DNA of 8,091 nucleotides from UBA6902 sp964393845 (GTDB taxonomy: Bacteria; Nitrospirota; Thermodesulfovibrionia; UBA6902): assembly GCA_964393845.1 (NCBI GenBank), contig CAYMUX010000130.1:1-8091 (forward strand), read 5' to 3'. Under the pieces are notes generated by a model that was not told the DNA's origin, searched no databases, and saw nothing but the letters and a program-made list of their open reading frames with translations. The position numbers and the translations under genes are program-made. This document shows, piece after piece, positions 1-7,461 of the stretch (position 1 is the stretch's first letter; each line of letters opens with the position of its first letter).

Positions 1-1314
1 GAAGGATGCCCAAGCTGTGAATGTCTTAAAACAGGCATGTCCTCTGTCAATGAAATATATGAGCCGCACCTGAAGATGTTTATTGAGATAAGGGCGATAC
101 CGCGCTTTGACAGCAATAATAATCTTGCAGGCTTAATTCATGTAGTCAGAGACATTACGGAGCGTAGAAAACTTGAGGACCAGCTCCGTCAATCGCAAAA
201 GATGGAGGCTATCGGCCAACTGGCAGGGGGCATCGCCCATGATTTCAATAATATACTTACGGCTGTAATAGGATATGCAACCATTTTAAAGATGAGAATG
301 GGCAAAGACGACCCGTTAAAAGTTAATCTTGATCAGATACTCGCCGCGTCTGAAAAAGGCGCTAATTTGACACAGAGTCTCCTTGCATTCAGCAGGCAGC
401 AGATAAGCAACCCCGATCCGATAAATGTTAACGAACAAATACGGAGTATGGAAAAACTTTTATTGAGGGTAATCGGCGAAGATATTGAATTGAAAACATC
501 GCTTACAGGGGATTTGATAATAATGGCAGACCATGTCCAGATAGACCAGGTTCTGATTAACCTGTGCACAAATGCGAGGGACGCAATGCCGGATGGAGGA
601 GTTTTAACCATCGAGACAGGGCTTGTGAAGCTGGACAAGGAATTTACATCGTCATATGGTTACGGCAAGCCCGGGACTTATGCGGTTATTTCCGTTTCAG
701 ATACAGGCATCGGCATAGATGAAAAAATAAGAGAAAGGATTTTTGAGCCATTCTATACAACCAAGGAAGTCGGAAAGGGCACGGGGCTCGGTCTTTCCAT
801 TGTATATGGAATAATCAAGCAGCATAACGGATATATCACATGCTTCAGCGAACCAGGCAAAGGCTCAACTTTCAAGATATATCTTCCGATAATCAAATCA
901 GAGATCCCTGAGAGAAAATCGAAAGAAATCACCGAGCTTGCAGGCGAAACAGCGACGATCCTTTTAGCAGAGGATGAATTGGCAGTCAGAAAACTAACGA
1001 AGCAGGTACTTGAGGACTTCGGATACAAGGTCATAGAGGCTGCCGACGGCGAGGAAGCAGTCAAGAAATTTATTGAGAACAAGGACAAGATAGACATGCT
1101 TATGTTTGATGTAATAATGCCGAAGATGAACGGGAAAGAGGCTTATGACAGGATCATGAAGATCAGGCCGGATATAAAAGCGCTGCTTACAAGCGGATAT
1201 CCCGCAGATTTCATACAAAAACATGAAATAATTAAGCAGGGAATAAACTTTATAGCAAAGCCGATTTCTCCTGCAGGCCTTTTAAAAAAGGTGAAAGAGA
1301 CATTGGGAAAATGA
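1..1314 (+). CDS. PAS-containing hybrid sensor histidine kinase, 3' part (5' end outside window)
   Basis: The reading frame is open from base 1, so the gene begins upstream; the ATG at 37 lies inside a PAS domain and is not a believable start. Visible order: the end of a PAS domain closing with VVRDITERRK (about 1-170), a HisKA-type dimerisation helix with the phospho-acceptor His in GGIAHDFNN (codon 238-240), an ATPase domain with N-box NLCTNARDAMP, G1 DTGIGID, F-box FEPFYTTKE and G2 GKGTGLGLS, a short linker, then a C-terminal receiver with acidic pair ED, phospho-acceptor Asp in FDVIMPKMNG (codon 1108-1110) and Lys in FIAKP. All catalytic residues are present. The enzyme should autophosphorylate on His and pass phosphate to its own receiver and probably a partner. 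Its stop overlaps the next start (ATGA, 1311-1314). The transmitter and receiver closely resemble those of the kinase at 3221-5476. The signal sensed is unknown because the N-terminus is missing; no membrane segment is visible in this part. Confidence 0.95.
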   Translation, partial: EGCPSCECLKTGMSSVNEIYEPHLKMFIEIRAIPRFDSNNNLAGLIHVVRDITERRKLEDQLRQSQKMEAIGQLAGGIAHDFNNILTAVIGYATILKMRMGKDDPLKVNLDQILAASEKGANLTQSLLAFSRQQISNPDPINVNEQIRSMEKLLLRVIGEDIELKTSLTGDLIIMADHVQIDQVLINLCTNARDAMPDGGVLTIETGLVKLDKEFTSSYGYGKPGTYAVISVSDTGIGIDEKIRERIFEPFYTTKEVGKGTGLGLSIVYGIIKQHNGYITCFSEPGKGSTFKIYLPIIKSEIPERKSKEITELAGETATILLAEDELAVRKLTKQVLEDFGYKVIEAADGEEAVKKFIENKDKIDMLMFDVIMPKMNGKEAYDRIMKIRPDIKALLTSGYPADFIQKHEIIKQGINFIAKPISPAGLLKKVKETLGK

Positions 1315-2378
1315 GCAATAATGAAATAAATATTCTTGTCGTCGACGACGAGCCGCTTGTGCTCAACTCCCTGTCCGGGTTGCTGAGAGAATTCGGCTAT
1401 TTCGTAACACCCTGCAAAAATGCAAAGGATGCCCTGGAAAAATTCCGGGACAATCAAATCGACGTTGTTCTGACGGACATTAAAATGCCGCAGGTCTCAG
1501 GGATTGAGCTTCTTGAAAAGATACATAATATCAAGAAAGAGATACCCGTAATTCTCATGACTGCATATGCGCAAATGGATGTGGCGGTTGACGGCATAAA
1601 ATACGGGGCCTTCGACTTTATCATCAAGCCTTACAATCCCGAATATCTTATTTACTCAATAGAAAAGGCGGTCAAATACAACAATCTTATCCAGATAGAC
1701 AAAGATTATAAACATATGCTTGAAAACACGGTTGAGCAGAGAACCAGGGAATTAGCCAATGCCCTGACCCTTGTCAGGAATGTCAGCAGGGAGATGATAC
1801 AGCGTCTTACGTCTATGGCTGAATTCAGGGATACGGATACAGGCGCCCACATATCCAGGATCGGCCTCTATTCAAACAAGATTGCCGAGGCATTGAACAT
1901 GTCCATGGATTTTATTGAAAACATAACCTTTGCAAGCCAGATGCACGACATAGGGAAGATAGGGATACCGGACAATATACTTCTAAAACCGGGGCCTCTC
2001 ACCAGTAAAGAATTCGATATCATGAAAATGCATACTGTTATCGGCGAGAAGGTGCTGTCGAATTCATCATATGCAAATATTCAGATGGCAGCGTCAATTG
2101 CATTAAATCATCATGAGAGATGGGACGGCACAGGATACCCGCAAAGATTAAAAGGCAACGATATCCCCATTGAAGGCAGAATAGTAATGCTTTGCGACCA
2201 GTATGACGCCCTGAGGAGCAAAAGACCGTATAAACCGTCTTTGAGTCATCAGGAGGTTTTCAGGATAATAACAGAGGGTGACGGAAGGACCATGCCCGAA
2301 CATTTTGACCTTAATGTGCTAAAGGCCTTTATTGAACTTGCGCCGGTCTTTGATGAGATATATAATCTTTATATATAA
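1311..2378 (+). CDS. Response regulator with HD-GYP cyclic-di-GMP phosphodiesterase domain (RpfG-like)
   Basis: A 355-residue protein. Residues 6-122 form a receiver: acidic pair D12-D13, phospho-acceptor D56 in LTDIKMP, T84 and K106 in IIKP. Residues about 125-160 look like a helical, probably coiled-coil, linker. Residues about 163-350 form an HD-GYP domain with RDxxTGxH ending at H180, the HD pair H212-D213 followed by K216, H241, HHERWDGTGYP (267-277) and D296. These are the expected metal and substrate residues, so activity is likely. In this family HD-GYP domains hydrolyse cyclic-di-GMP to pGpG or GMP, lowering the messenger that promotes biofilm and represses motility. The start is set by a 4-base ATGA overlap with the upstream kinase, which implies translational coupling. 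No obvious Shine-Dalgarno precedes it beyond GGGA at 1305-1308. The upstream kinase is the most likely phosphodonor, by position. No DNA-binding output domain is present. Confidence 0.95.
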   Translation: MSNNEINILVVDDEPLVLNSLSGLLREFGYFVTPCKNAKDALEKFRDNQIDVVLTDIKMPQVSGIELLEKIHNIKKEIPVILMTAYAQMDVAVDGIKYGAFDFIIKPYNPEYLIYSIEKAVKYNNLIQIDKDYKHMLENTVEQRTRELANALTLVRNVSREMIQRLTSMAEFRDTDTGAHISRIGLYSNKIAEALNMSMDFIENITFASQMHDIGKIGIPDNILLKPGPLTSKEFDIMKMHTVIGEKVLSNSSYANIQMAASIALNHHERWDGTGYPQRLKGNDIPIEGRIVMLCDQYDALRSKRPYKPSLSHQEVFRIITEGDGRTMPEHFDLNVLKAFIELAPVFDEIYNLYI

Positions 2379-2383
2379 CACCG

Positions 2384-2389
2384 AAAGGA
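2384..2389 (+). promoter_or_regulatory. Ribosome binding site of the PstS-like gene
   Basis: AAAGGA lies 7 bases before the ATG at 2397. The frame upstream is closed by the TAA of the preceding gene at 2376-2378, with no other start codon between, so this site and ATG fix the start of the binding protein. Confidence 0.7.
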
Positions 2390-2396
2390 CCTTGAG

Positions 2397-3224
2397 ATGC
2401 ACACTCTTATTTCACCATTAATTATCCTGTTCTCTGTACTTACCTTTAACATACCCGAAGCATATCCTGAAACCCTTATTGGAAGCGGCTGCTCTGTAAG
2501 CAACACCGGCTATCTGACAGAGCTTGCCAAAGACTATGAGAATCTCACAGGCGTGAAGGTGTTCGTGCGCGGGGGCGGCAGTGTTGTAGGTTTGGAAGAT
2601 TTAAAGAGCGGCAAGGTGGACTTTGCCACATCCTGCAGGCACAGCATGCCCGGCGATCCCGCTGACATAGAATTTATACAGGTTGCCTGGGATTCACTGG
2701 TGTTCATAGTTCATAAATCCAACCGTGTCGATAATATATCTATTGATGATGTAAGGGCCATATATGCAGGCAAGATCACAGACTGGAGTCAGCTCAACGG
2801 TCATAAATCGCCAATGCAAGTTTTTATTTCAAGACCGCATCAGGGGCATGGGCTGAGCGGCGTAGAGACTTCAACGCTGGAAATGGTCCTGAACGGAAAA
2901 GAGCCTGCCGCAACGCCAAACTCAGTATTCCTTGCGTCAACGGGCATTGTTGAGCAGATGGTAGAGAAAACCACAAACGGATTCGCCACAACGGGATTTT
3001 CAAGCGCCAGGAAACGGGACTTGAAGATGTTGAAAGTAGATGGTATTTATCCTGACAAAAAGAATATCATAAGCGGAAAATATCCTTTGAAACGCCCCCT
3101 TTTTCTACTGGCGACGAAAGTCCCAAAACCTGCAGTAAAGAAATTTATTGACTTCACGATAAGCAGGCAGGGGCAGGAGCTTATCAGTTCATACGGCGCT
3201 GTTTCGCTTATGGACGTTAAATGA
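2397..3224 (+). CDS. Exported PstS-like periplasmic substrate-binding protein
   Basis: A 275-residue protein. Residues 1-22 form a hydrophobic signal peptide, with probable cleavage near PEA-Y (22/23); its n-region carries no Lys or Arg. The mature part follows the PstS/PBP-like pattern: a first-strand loop GSGCSVSN (29-36), RGGGSVVGLEDLKSGKVDFA (58-77), a second ligand loop TSCR (78-81), IYAGKITDWSQLNG (122-135), ISRPHQGHGLSG (144-155) and a C-terminal helix ending ISSYGAV. Relatives bind phosphate or similar oxyanions in the periplasm, and the length suits a small family member. The usual SRxxxSGT motif is altered here, so the ligand is uncertain. The only two cysteines, C32 and C80, sit in the two loops expected to line the ligand site. 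No permease or ATPase genes flank it, and its stop overlaps the next kinase start (ATGA, 3221-3224). A sensory role, delivering ligand to that kinase, is inferred over transport. Confidence 0.88.
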   Translation: MHTLISPLIILFSVLTFNIPEAYPETLIGSGCSVSNTGYLTELAKDYENLTGVKVFVRGGGSVVGLEDLKSGKVDFATSCRHSMPGDPADIEFIQVAWDSLVFIVHKSNRVDNISIDDVRAIYAGKITDWSQLNGHKSPMQVFISRPHQGHGLSGVETSTLEMVLNGKEPAATPNSVFLASTGIVEQMVEKTTNGFATTGFSSARKRDLKMLKVDGIYPDKKNIISGKYPLKRPLFLLATKVPKPAVKKFIDFTISRQGQELISSYGAVSLMDVK

Positions 3225-5476
3225 ATCTCTCCCTGAAAACAAAGTTGTCCATATGGGTCGCGTTAATTATCATTGTTATCAGTGCGGCAAGGACCTATTA
3301 TTATATTTCCGACTCACACCGCGTTATCGAGAAGAAACTGATTACAAGAGGAGATGCGTTAAGTAATTCTCTTGCAAGGGCCGCAGAAGAGGGGCTTGCA
3401 TCAGAAAACCTCGATCTGATAAAAAAGGCTGAGTATATTGTACGCAGTGAAGACGTAAGGCTTGTACAGGTCTACTCGACTATCTGGAACGCTATTGACG
3501 CATACCCGCTTGAAGGATTAAAAGACTCTCCGCATCCCGATGCGATCAGCCACTTCAAGAATTCCATCAGTCCTTTTCACAAAAAGACTGATGAGACATA
3601 TGACTTTTATAACGCCATATTATTTAAGCCAACCGGGGATTCTCCGGAATTATCCATAGGCTATGTCAGGCTGACCGTTTCTGCTTCTCCAATGTATGGC
3701 GAAAGCAGGAAAACACTGGTTGATAACATCATTTCTTCAGTGATTATGACGGTTATTATCTTAATAGCCATTAATATACTGATTAACCGTCTTGTAATTA
3801 ATCCTGTATCGGGGCTTCAGAGATCTATTACGATCTTCAGAAGCGGCGGGCGTCACGATATTGTTCCGGCGCATTCCAAAGATGAAATTGGAGAATTGAT
3901 CTCAGCGTTTAACCAGATGGCAGAGACTATTAATAAAGATGCTGTTGAGATCAGGAAGGCGGGGGATGTCTTACGTCTTTCGGAAGAGAAATTCTCAAAG
4001 GCATTTCGTTCGGGTCCGACGCTTATGGCAATAAGCACGATCAAAGAAGGCATATTCATCGATGTGAACGATGCCTTTTTACGCACCTTCGGATATAAGA
4101 AGGAAGAAGTAATCGGCCGCACTTCGGTGGAGCTCGGCATATGGGCGGATACTGAAGAACGCAATAGAATAATAGACCGCCTCAGCAAACACGAGACAAT
4201 TAAGAACGAGGAGATTGATTTCAGAAAAAAAACCGGCGACGTGCTCACCATGCTCTGGTCCGTCGAAACAATAGACATCGAAGGCGAGCATTGCATACTG
4301 ACTGTGGCACAAGACATTACGGAAAGGAAAAAGCTTGAGGCCCGGCTTCTTCAGGCGCAAAAAATGGAATCCATCGGTCAGCTTGCCGGAGGCATTGCTC
4401 ACGATTTCAACAACATTCTTACCGCTATCATAGGATATACACACATTGTAAAGATAAAGATGGCTAAAGACGATCCCTCAAAGAGTAACCTTGACCAGAT
4501 ACTCTCTTCATCTGCAAGGGCCGCCAACCTGGTCCGAAGTCTTCTCGCCTTCAGCAGGCAGCAGATAAGTAACCCCGTGCCGGTAGATCTTAATGAAATT
4601 GTAAAGGACCTGGTCAAGCTGCTGTTTGGGATTCTTGGTGAAACAATTGAATTGAAGCTGGCCCTGTCCGGAGATCTTACAGTGATGGCGGACCGTGTTC
4701 AAATGGACCAGGTAATAATAAATCTATGCACTAACGCAAGGGATGCCATGCCCCACGGCGGGACTTTAACTATCAGGACAGGGAATATAAGACTGGAAAC
4801 GGAATTTACGGCACAATACGGATACGGCAAGCCTGGCGAGTATGCCTTTATTTCAGTTTCAGATATCGGCACAGGCATAGACGAAAAGATGAAGGACAGG
4901 ATATTTGAGCCTTTCTTTACGACTAAAGAAGTCGGCAAGGGCACGGGTCTTGGGCTTTCCATTGTTTACGGGATAATTAAACAGCACAACGGATATATAA
5001 CATGCTTCAGTGAAGCCGGTAAAGGCACGACATTTACCGCTTATCTCCCGATGATTAAATCTGGAATTAAAGAAACCACGGCTGAAGAAATTCCCGACTC
5101 AGAGAGAGCGACAGAAACCGTGCTTCTGGCAGAGGACGAAGATGATGTCAGAGAACTAACAAAGCAAATACTTACAGAGGCCGGATACAAGGTCATTGAG
5201 GCAGTAGACGGTGAAGACGCTGTTGACAAATTTATCAGTAACAGGGACCGGGTAGATATTCTCCTGCTGGATGTGATTATGCCCGGGATGAACGGGCAGG
5301 ATGTTTACAATAAAGCAAAAGAAATGAAACCGGATGTTAAAGCGCTGCTTGTAAGCGGTTATCCTGCGGATTTTATCCAGAACAAAATGATTGTTCAGGA
5401 GGGGATGAATTTTATTTCAAAACCGCTTGCGCCAAAAGATCTTTTGAAAAAAATAAGAGAAGCGCTTGGGAAATGA
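3221..5476 (+). CDS. Membrane-bound hybrid sensor histidine kinase (periplasmic sensor-HAMP-PAS-HisKA-HATPase-REC)
   Basis: A complete 751-residue protein. Transmembrane helix 1 is about 9-28 and helix 2 about 169-189, enclosing a periplasmic region of about 138 residues that may be Cache-like but matches no family I can name firmly. A HAMP domain spans about 190-243 (INPVSGLQ, then DEIGELISAFNQM). PAS covers about 250-370, ending AQDITERK. HisKA carries H394 in GGIAHDFNN. The ATPase has NLCTNARDAMP (501-511), G1 DIGTGID from D548, FEPFFTTKE and GKGTGLGLS (572-580). The receiver (about 632-751) has E638-D639, phospho-acceptor D684 and K734. All catalytic residues are intact. It should autophosphorylate at the inner membrane in response to a periplasmic cue. 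The start overlaps the PstS-like stop by ATGA, so the two are probably coupled and may be partners. Residues 366-751 align without gaps to the C-terminal part of the kinase at 1-1314. Its downstream target may be the HD-GYP regulator at 1311-2378, but that is inference from position. Confidence 0.96.
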   Translation: MNLSLKTKLSIWVALIIIVISAARTYYYISDSHRVIEKKLITRGDALSNSLARAAEEGLASENLDLIKKAEYIVRSEDVRLVQVYSTIWNAIDAYPLEGLKDSPHPDAISHFKNSISPFHKKTDETYDFYNAILFKPTGDSPELSIGYVRLTVSASPMYGESRKTLVDNIISSVIMTVIILIAINILINRLVINPVSGLQRSITIFRSGGRHDIVPAHSKDEIGELISAFNQMAETINKDAVEIRKAGDVLRLSEEKFSKAFRSGPTLMAISTIKEGIFIDVNDAFLRTFGYKKEEVIGRTSVELGIWADTEERNRIIDRLSKHETIKNEEIDFRKKTGDVLTMLWSVETIDIEGEHCILTVAQDITERKKLEARLLQAQKMESIGQLAGGIAHDFNNILTAIIGYTHIVKIKMAKDDPSKSNLDQILSSSARAANLVRSLLAFSRQQISNPVPVDLNEIVKDLVKLLFGILGETIELKLALSGDLTVMADRVQMDQVIINLCTNARDAMPHGGTLTIRTGNIRLETEFTAQYGYGKPGEYAFISVSDIGTGIDEKMKDRIFEPFFTTKEVGKGTGLGLSIVYGIIKQHNGYITCFSEAGKGTTFTAYLPMIKSGIKETTAEEIPDSERATETVLLAEDEDDVRELTKQILTEAGYKVIEAVDGEDAVDKFISNRDRVDILLLDVIMPGMNGQDVYNKAKEMKPDVKALLVSGYPADFIQNKMIVQEGMNFISKPLAPKDLLKKIREALGK

Positions 5477-5526
5477 GCAGTAAACCGGCTTAATAAATAT
5501 CCTTTCCTTAGGTTATAGTAATCCAT

Positions 5527-7392
5527 ATGAACGCTAACAGTGACTACGACATAATAGTTATCGGCGCAGGACATGCCGGCTGTGAAGCAGCCCTGGCAGC
5601 CGCAAGGATGGGATTCAGTACAGCCATCTTTACAATGAGCCTTGATACTATCGGCCAGATGTCATGCAATCCTGCAATAGGAGGACTTGCAAAGAGCCAT
5701 CTTGTCAAAGAGATTGACGCGCTTGGCGGGGAGATGGCTAAAATCACTGACAATGCGGGGATACAATTTAAGGTCCTCAATAAGAGCAAAGGCCCTGCTG
5801 TCTGGGCCACGAGGGTTCAGGCAGACCGGGCGCTCTATAGAAAACATATGAGAGAAGCGCTTGAAGCGCAGGACTGTCTTGATATAAAACAGGAAAGCAT
5901 TGAAGAGATATTAATAGATGAAAATAAAGTTTCTGGAGTAAGGACTTACGAGCAAGCTTACAACTCAAAAGCTGTAATCATTGCGACCGGAACATTCTTA
6001 AACGGCCTTATCCATATTGGTCTGGAAAATTTCCCCGCCGGAAGAATAGGCGAGCCGCCTTCGATAAATCTCTCTAAAAGCCTTCACAAACTCGGTTTCA
6101 AGATCGGCAGACTAAAGACCGGAACGCCTCCGAGGCTTGACGCAAAGAGTATTGATTTTTCAGTTATGGAGATTCAGGACGGCGATGTTCCTCCTCCGCC
6201 AATGTCTTTATTCACGAAAGAGATTACAAACCCTCAACTGCCGTGTTATATAACTTATACAAATGAACATACTCATCAGGCGATCCTTGATAATCTTAAA
6301 TATTCGCCCCTCTACAGCGGGGTCATCAAGGGCATAGGCCCGCGTTACTGTCCTTCAATAGAAGACAAGGTTGTCAGATTCAAAGAGAAGATAAGGCACC
6401 AGATATTTCTTGAACCTGAAGGTTTGGACAGCGATGAATATTACGCCAACGGCATCTCAACAAGCCTGCCGCGCGAGGTCCAGATAAAATTTGTCAGAAG
6501 CATAAAAGGTCTTGAGAATGCAAAGATAAACAAATCCGGCTATGCAATTGAATATGACTTTGTCTATCCGACCCAGCTTAAGCCTGCACTGGAGACAAAA
6601 CTCATTCATGGGCTTTTTCTGGCCGGGCAGATCAACGGCACTTCCGGTTATGAAGAGGCCGCTGCCCAGGGGCTTATTGCCGGGATAAACGCCGCACTGA
6701 AACTGAAAGGCAAAGAGCCGTTTATACTCGGCAGGCATGAGGCATATATTGGAGTGTTGATCGACGATTTGGTTACTAAAGGGACAAAGGAGCCTTACCG
6801 GATGTTTACATCAAGGGCTGAATACAGGCTCCTGCTCAGACAGGACAATGCTGATTTGAGGCTTATGAAGAAGGGACATGACCTCGGGCTTATCAATATT
6901 GAACAAAATGCTGCGTTTCTTAAAAAAAAGGAAGCAGTCGAAAAAGAATTAAAGAGAATAAAGTCCACTCGCGTGAAGCCTCAAATCATCAATCCCATGC
7001 TTGAGAAACTCGGCAGCTCTCCTGTAAAAGAAGACGCCTCGCTGTATCAGCTTTTAAAAAGACCCGAAGTCAGGTACGCCAATATTGCTGAAGTCTCCCC
7101 GTCAAACAACGGCATTTCAACTGACGTGATAAATCAGGTTGAAATACAAACGAAATACAAAGGCTACATCACAAGACAGGCAGAACTGGCAGAGAAGTTC
7201 AAAAAAGTTGAAGAAAAAATCATCCCCGAAGGATTTGTATACAAAGGCATCAACGGGCTTTCAAAAGAGATTGTGGAAAAGCTTGAAGAAGTCAGGCCTA
7301 TCAGCCTCGGACAAGCAAGCAGGATACCGGGGATTACGCCTGCCGCGATTTCACTCTTGATGATAGCAGTGGCAAAACAGAGACGGAAATAA
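5527..7392 (+). CDS. mnmG: tRNA uridine-5-carboxymethylaminomethyl(34) synthesis enzyme MnmG (GidA)
   Basis: A 621-residue protein, close to the usual family length. MnmG works with the GTPase MnmE in the cytoplasm, using FAD, NADH and methylene-tetrahydrofolate to place a carboxymethylaminomethyl group on C5 of wobble U34 in certain tRNAs. Visible signatures: FAD-binding GAGHAGCEAA (13-22), C47 in SCNPAIGG, TGTFLNGL (154-161), GRLKTGTPPRL (194-204), RYCPSIEDKVVRF with catalytic-type C275, EPEGLDSDEYYANGIS (296-311), LFLAGQINGTSGYEEAAAQG (363-382), and FTSRAEYRLLLRQDNADLRL (427-446). The C-terminal helical region that contacts tRNA and MnmE ends near IPGITPAAIS. The start fits family N-termini; an in-frame TAG at 5509-5511 closes the frame upstream. 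The ribosome site is weak (TTAGG at 5508-5512, 14 bases away). It lies 50 bases after the kinase with no terminator between, so some cotranscription is possible. The often adjacent rsmG is absent downstream. Confidence 0.98.
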   Translation: MNANSDYDIIVIGAGHAGCEAALAAARMGFSTAIFTMSLDTIGQMSCNPAIGGLAKSHLVKEIDALGGEMAKITDNAGIQFKVLNKSKGPAVWATRVQADRALYRKHMREALEAQDCLDIKQESIEEILIDENKVSGVRTYEQAYNSKAVIIATGTFLNGLIHIGLENFPAGRIGEPPSINLSKSLHKLGFKIGRLKTGTPPRLDAKSIDFSVMEIQDGDVPPPPMSLFTKEITNPQLPCYITYTNEHTHQAILDNLKYSPLYSGVIKGIGPRYCPSIEDKVVRFKEKIRHQIFLEPEGLDSDEYYANGISTSLPREVQIKFVRSIKGLENAKINKSGYAIEYDFVYPTQLKPALETKLIHGLFLAGQINGTSGYEEAAAQGLIAGINAALKLKGKEPFILGRHEAYIGVLIDDLVTKGTKEPYRMFTSRAEYRLLLRQDNADLRLMKKGHDLGLINIEQNAAFLKKKEAVEKELKRIKSTRVKPQIINPMLEKLGSSPVKEDASLYQLLKRPEVRYANIAEVSPSNNGISTDVINQVEIQTKYKGYITRQAELAEKFKKVEEKIIPEGFVYKGINGLSKEIVEKLEEVRPISLGQASRIPGITPAAISLLMIAVAKQRRK

Positions 7393-7405
7393 GGTTAAAG
7401 AGAAT

Positions 7406-7453
7406 AAATAAAATCGGCATCCTTTATATATAAAAAGGATGCCGATTTTATTT
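7406..7453. terminator. Bidirectional intrinsic terminator between mnmG and the cytochrome gene
   Basis: A perfect inverted repeat pairs 7406-7425 with 7434-7453 around an 8-base loop (7426-7433). The GC core is CGGCATCC/GGATGCCG, with A-rich bases on one side and T-rich bases on the other. The stem ends in ATTTTATTTT on the plus strand, and the minus strand gives a similar T-rich run (ATTTTATTTATT). It sits between two convergent genes, starting 13 bases after the mnmG stop and ending 8 bases past the cytochrome stop, so it can end transcription from both sides. Confidence 0.9.
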
Positions 7454-7461
7454 TGAAAAAA

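Noticed and set aside
753..1097. A 114-codon open frame on the minus strand
   Set aside because: It is antisense to the ATPase-receiver region of the first kinase, and the equivalent region of the second kinase does not preserve it as a gene.
2376..2399. Possible read-through fusion of the HD-GYP protein with the PstS-like protein, which share a frame
   Set aside because: A clear TAA stop, a good ribosome site and a signal peptide at the second start show two separate proteins; the shared frame is coincidence.
3853..4317. A 154-codon open frame on the minus strand
   Set aside because: It lies fully opposite the HAMP/PAS part of a well-supported kinase and has serine-rich, low-information composition typical of antisense frames.
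5514..5519. TATAGT as a -10 promoter element for mnmG
   Set aside because: There is no matching -35 element at suitable spacing, and it lies only 7 bases before the start codon.
7139..7360. A 73-codon plus-strand open frame inside mnmG
   Set aside because: It overlaps the conserved MnmG C-terminus in another frame, is Lys/Ser-rich and has no ribosome site of its own.
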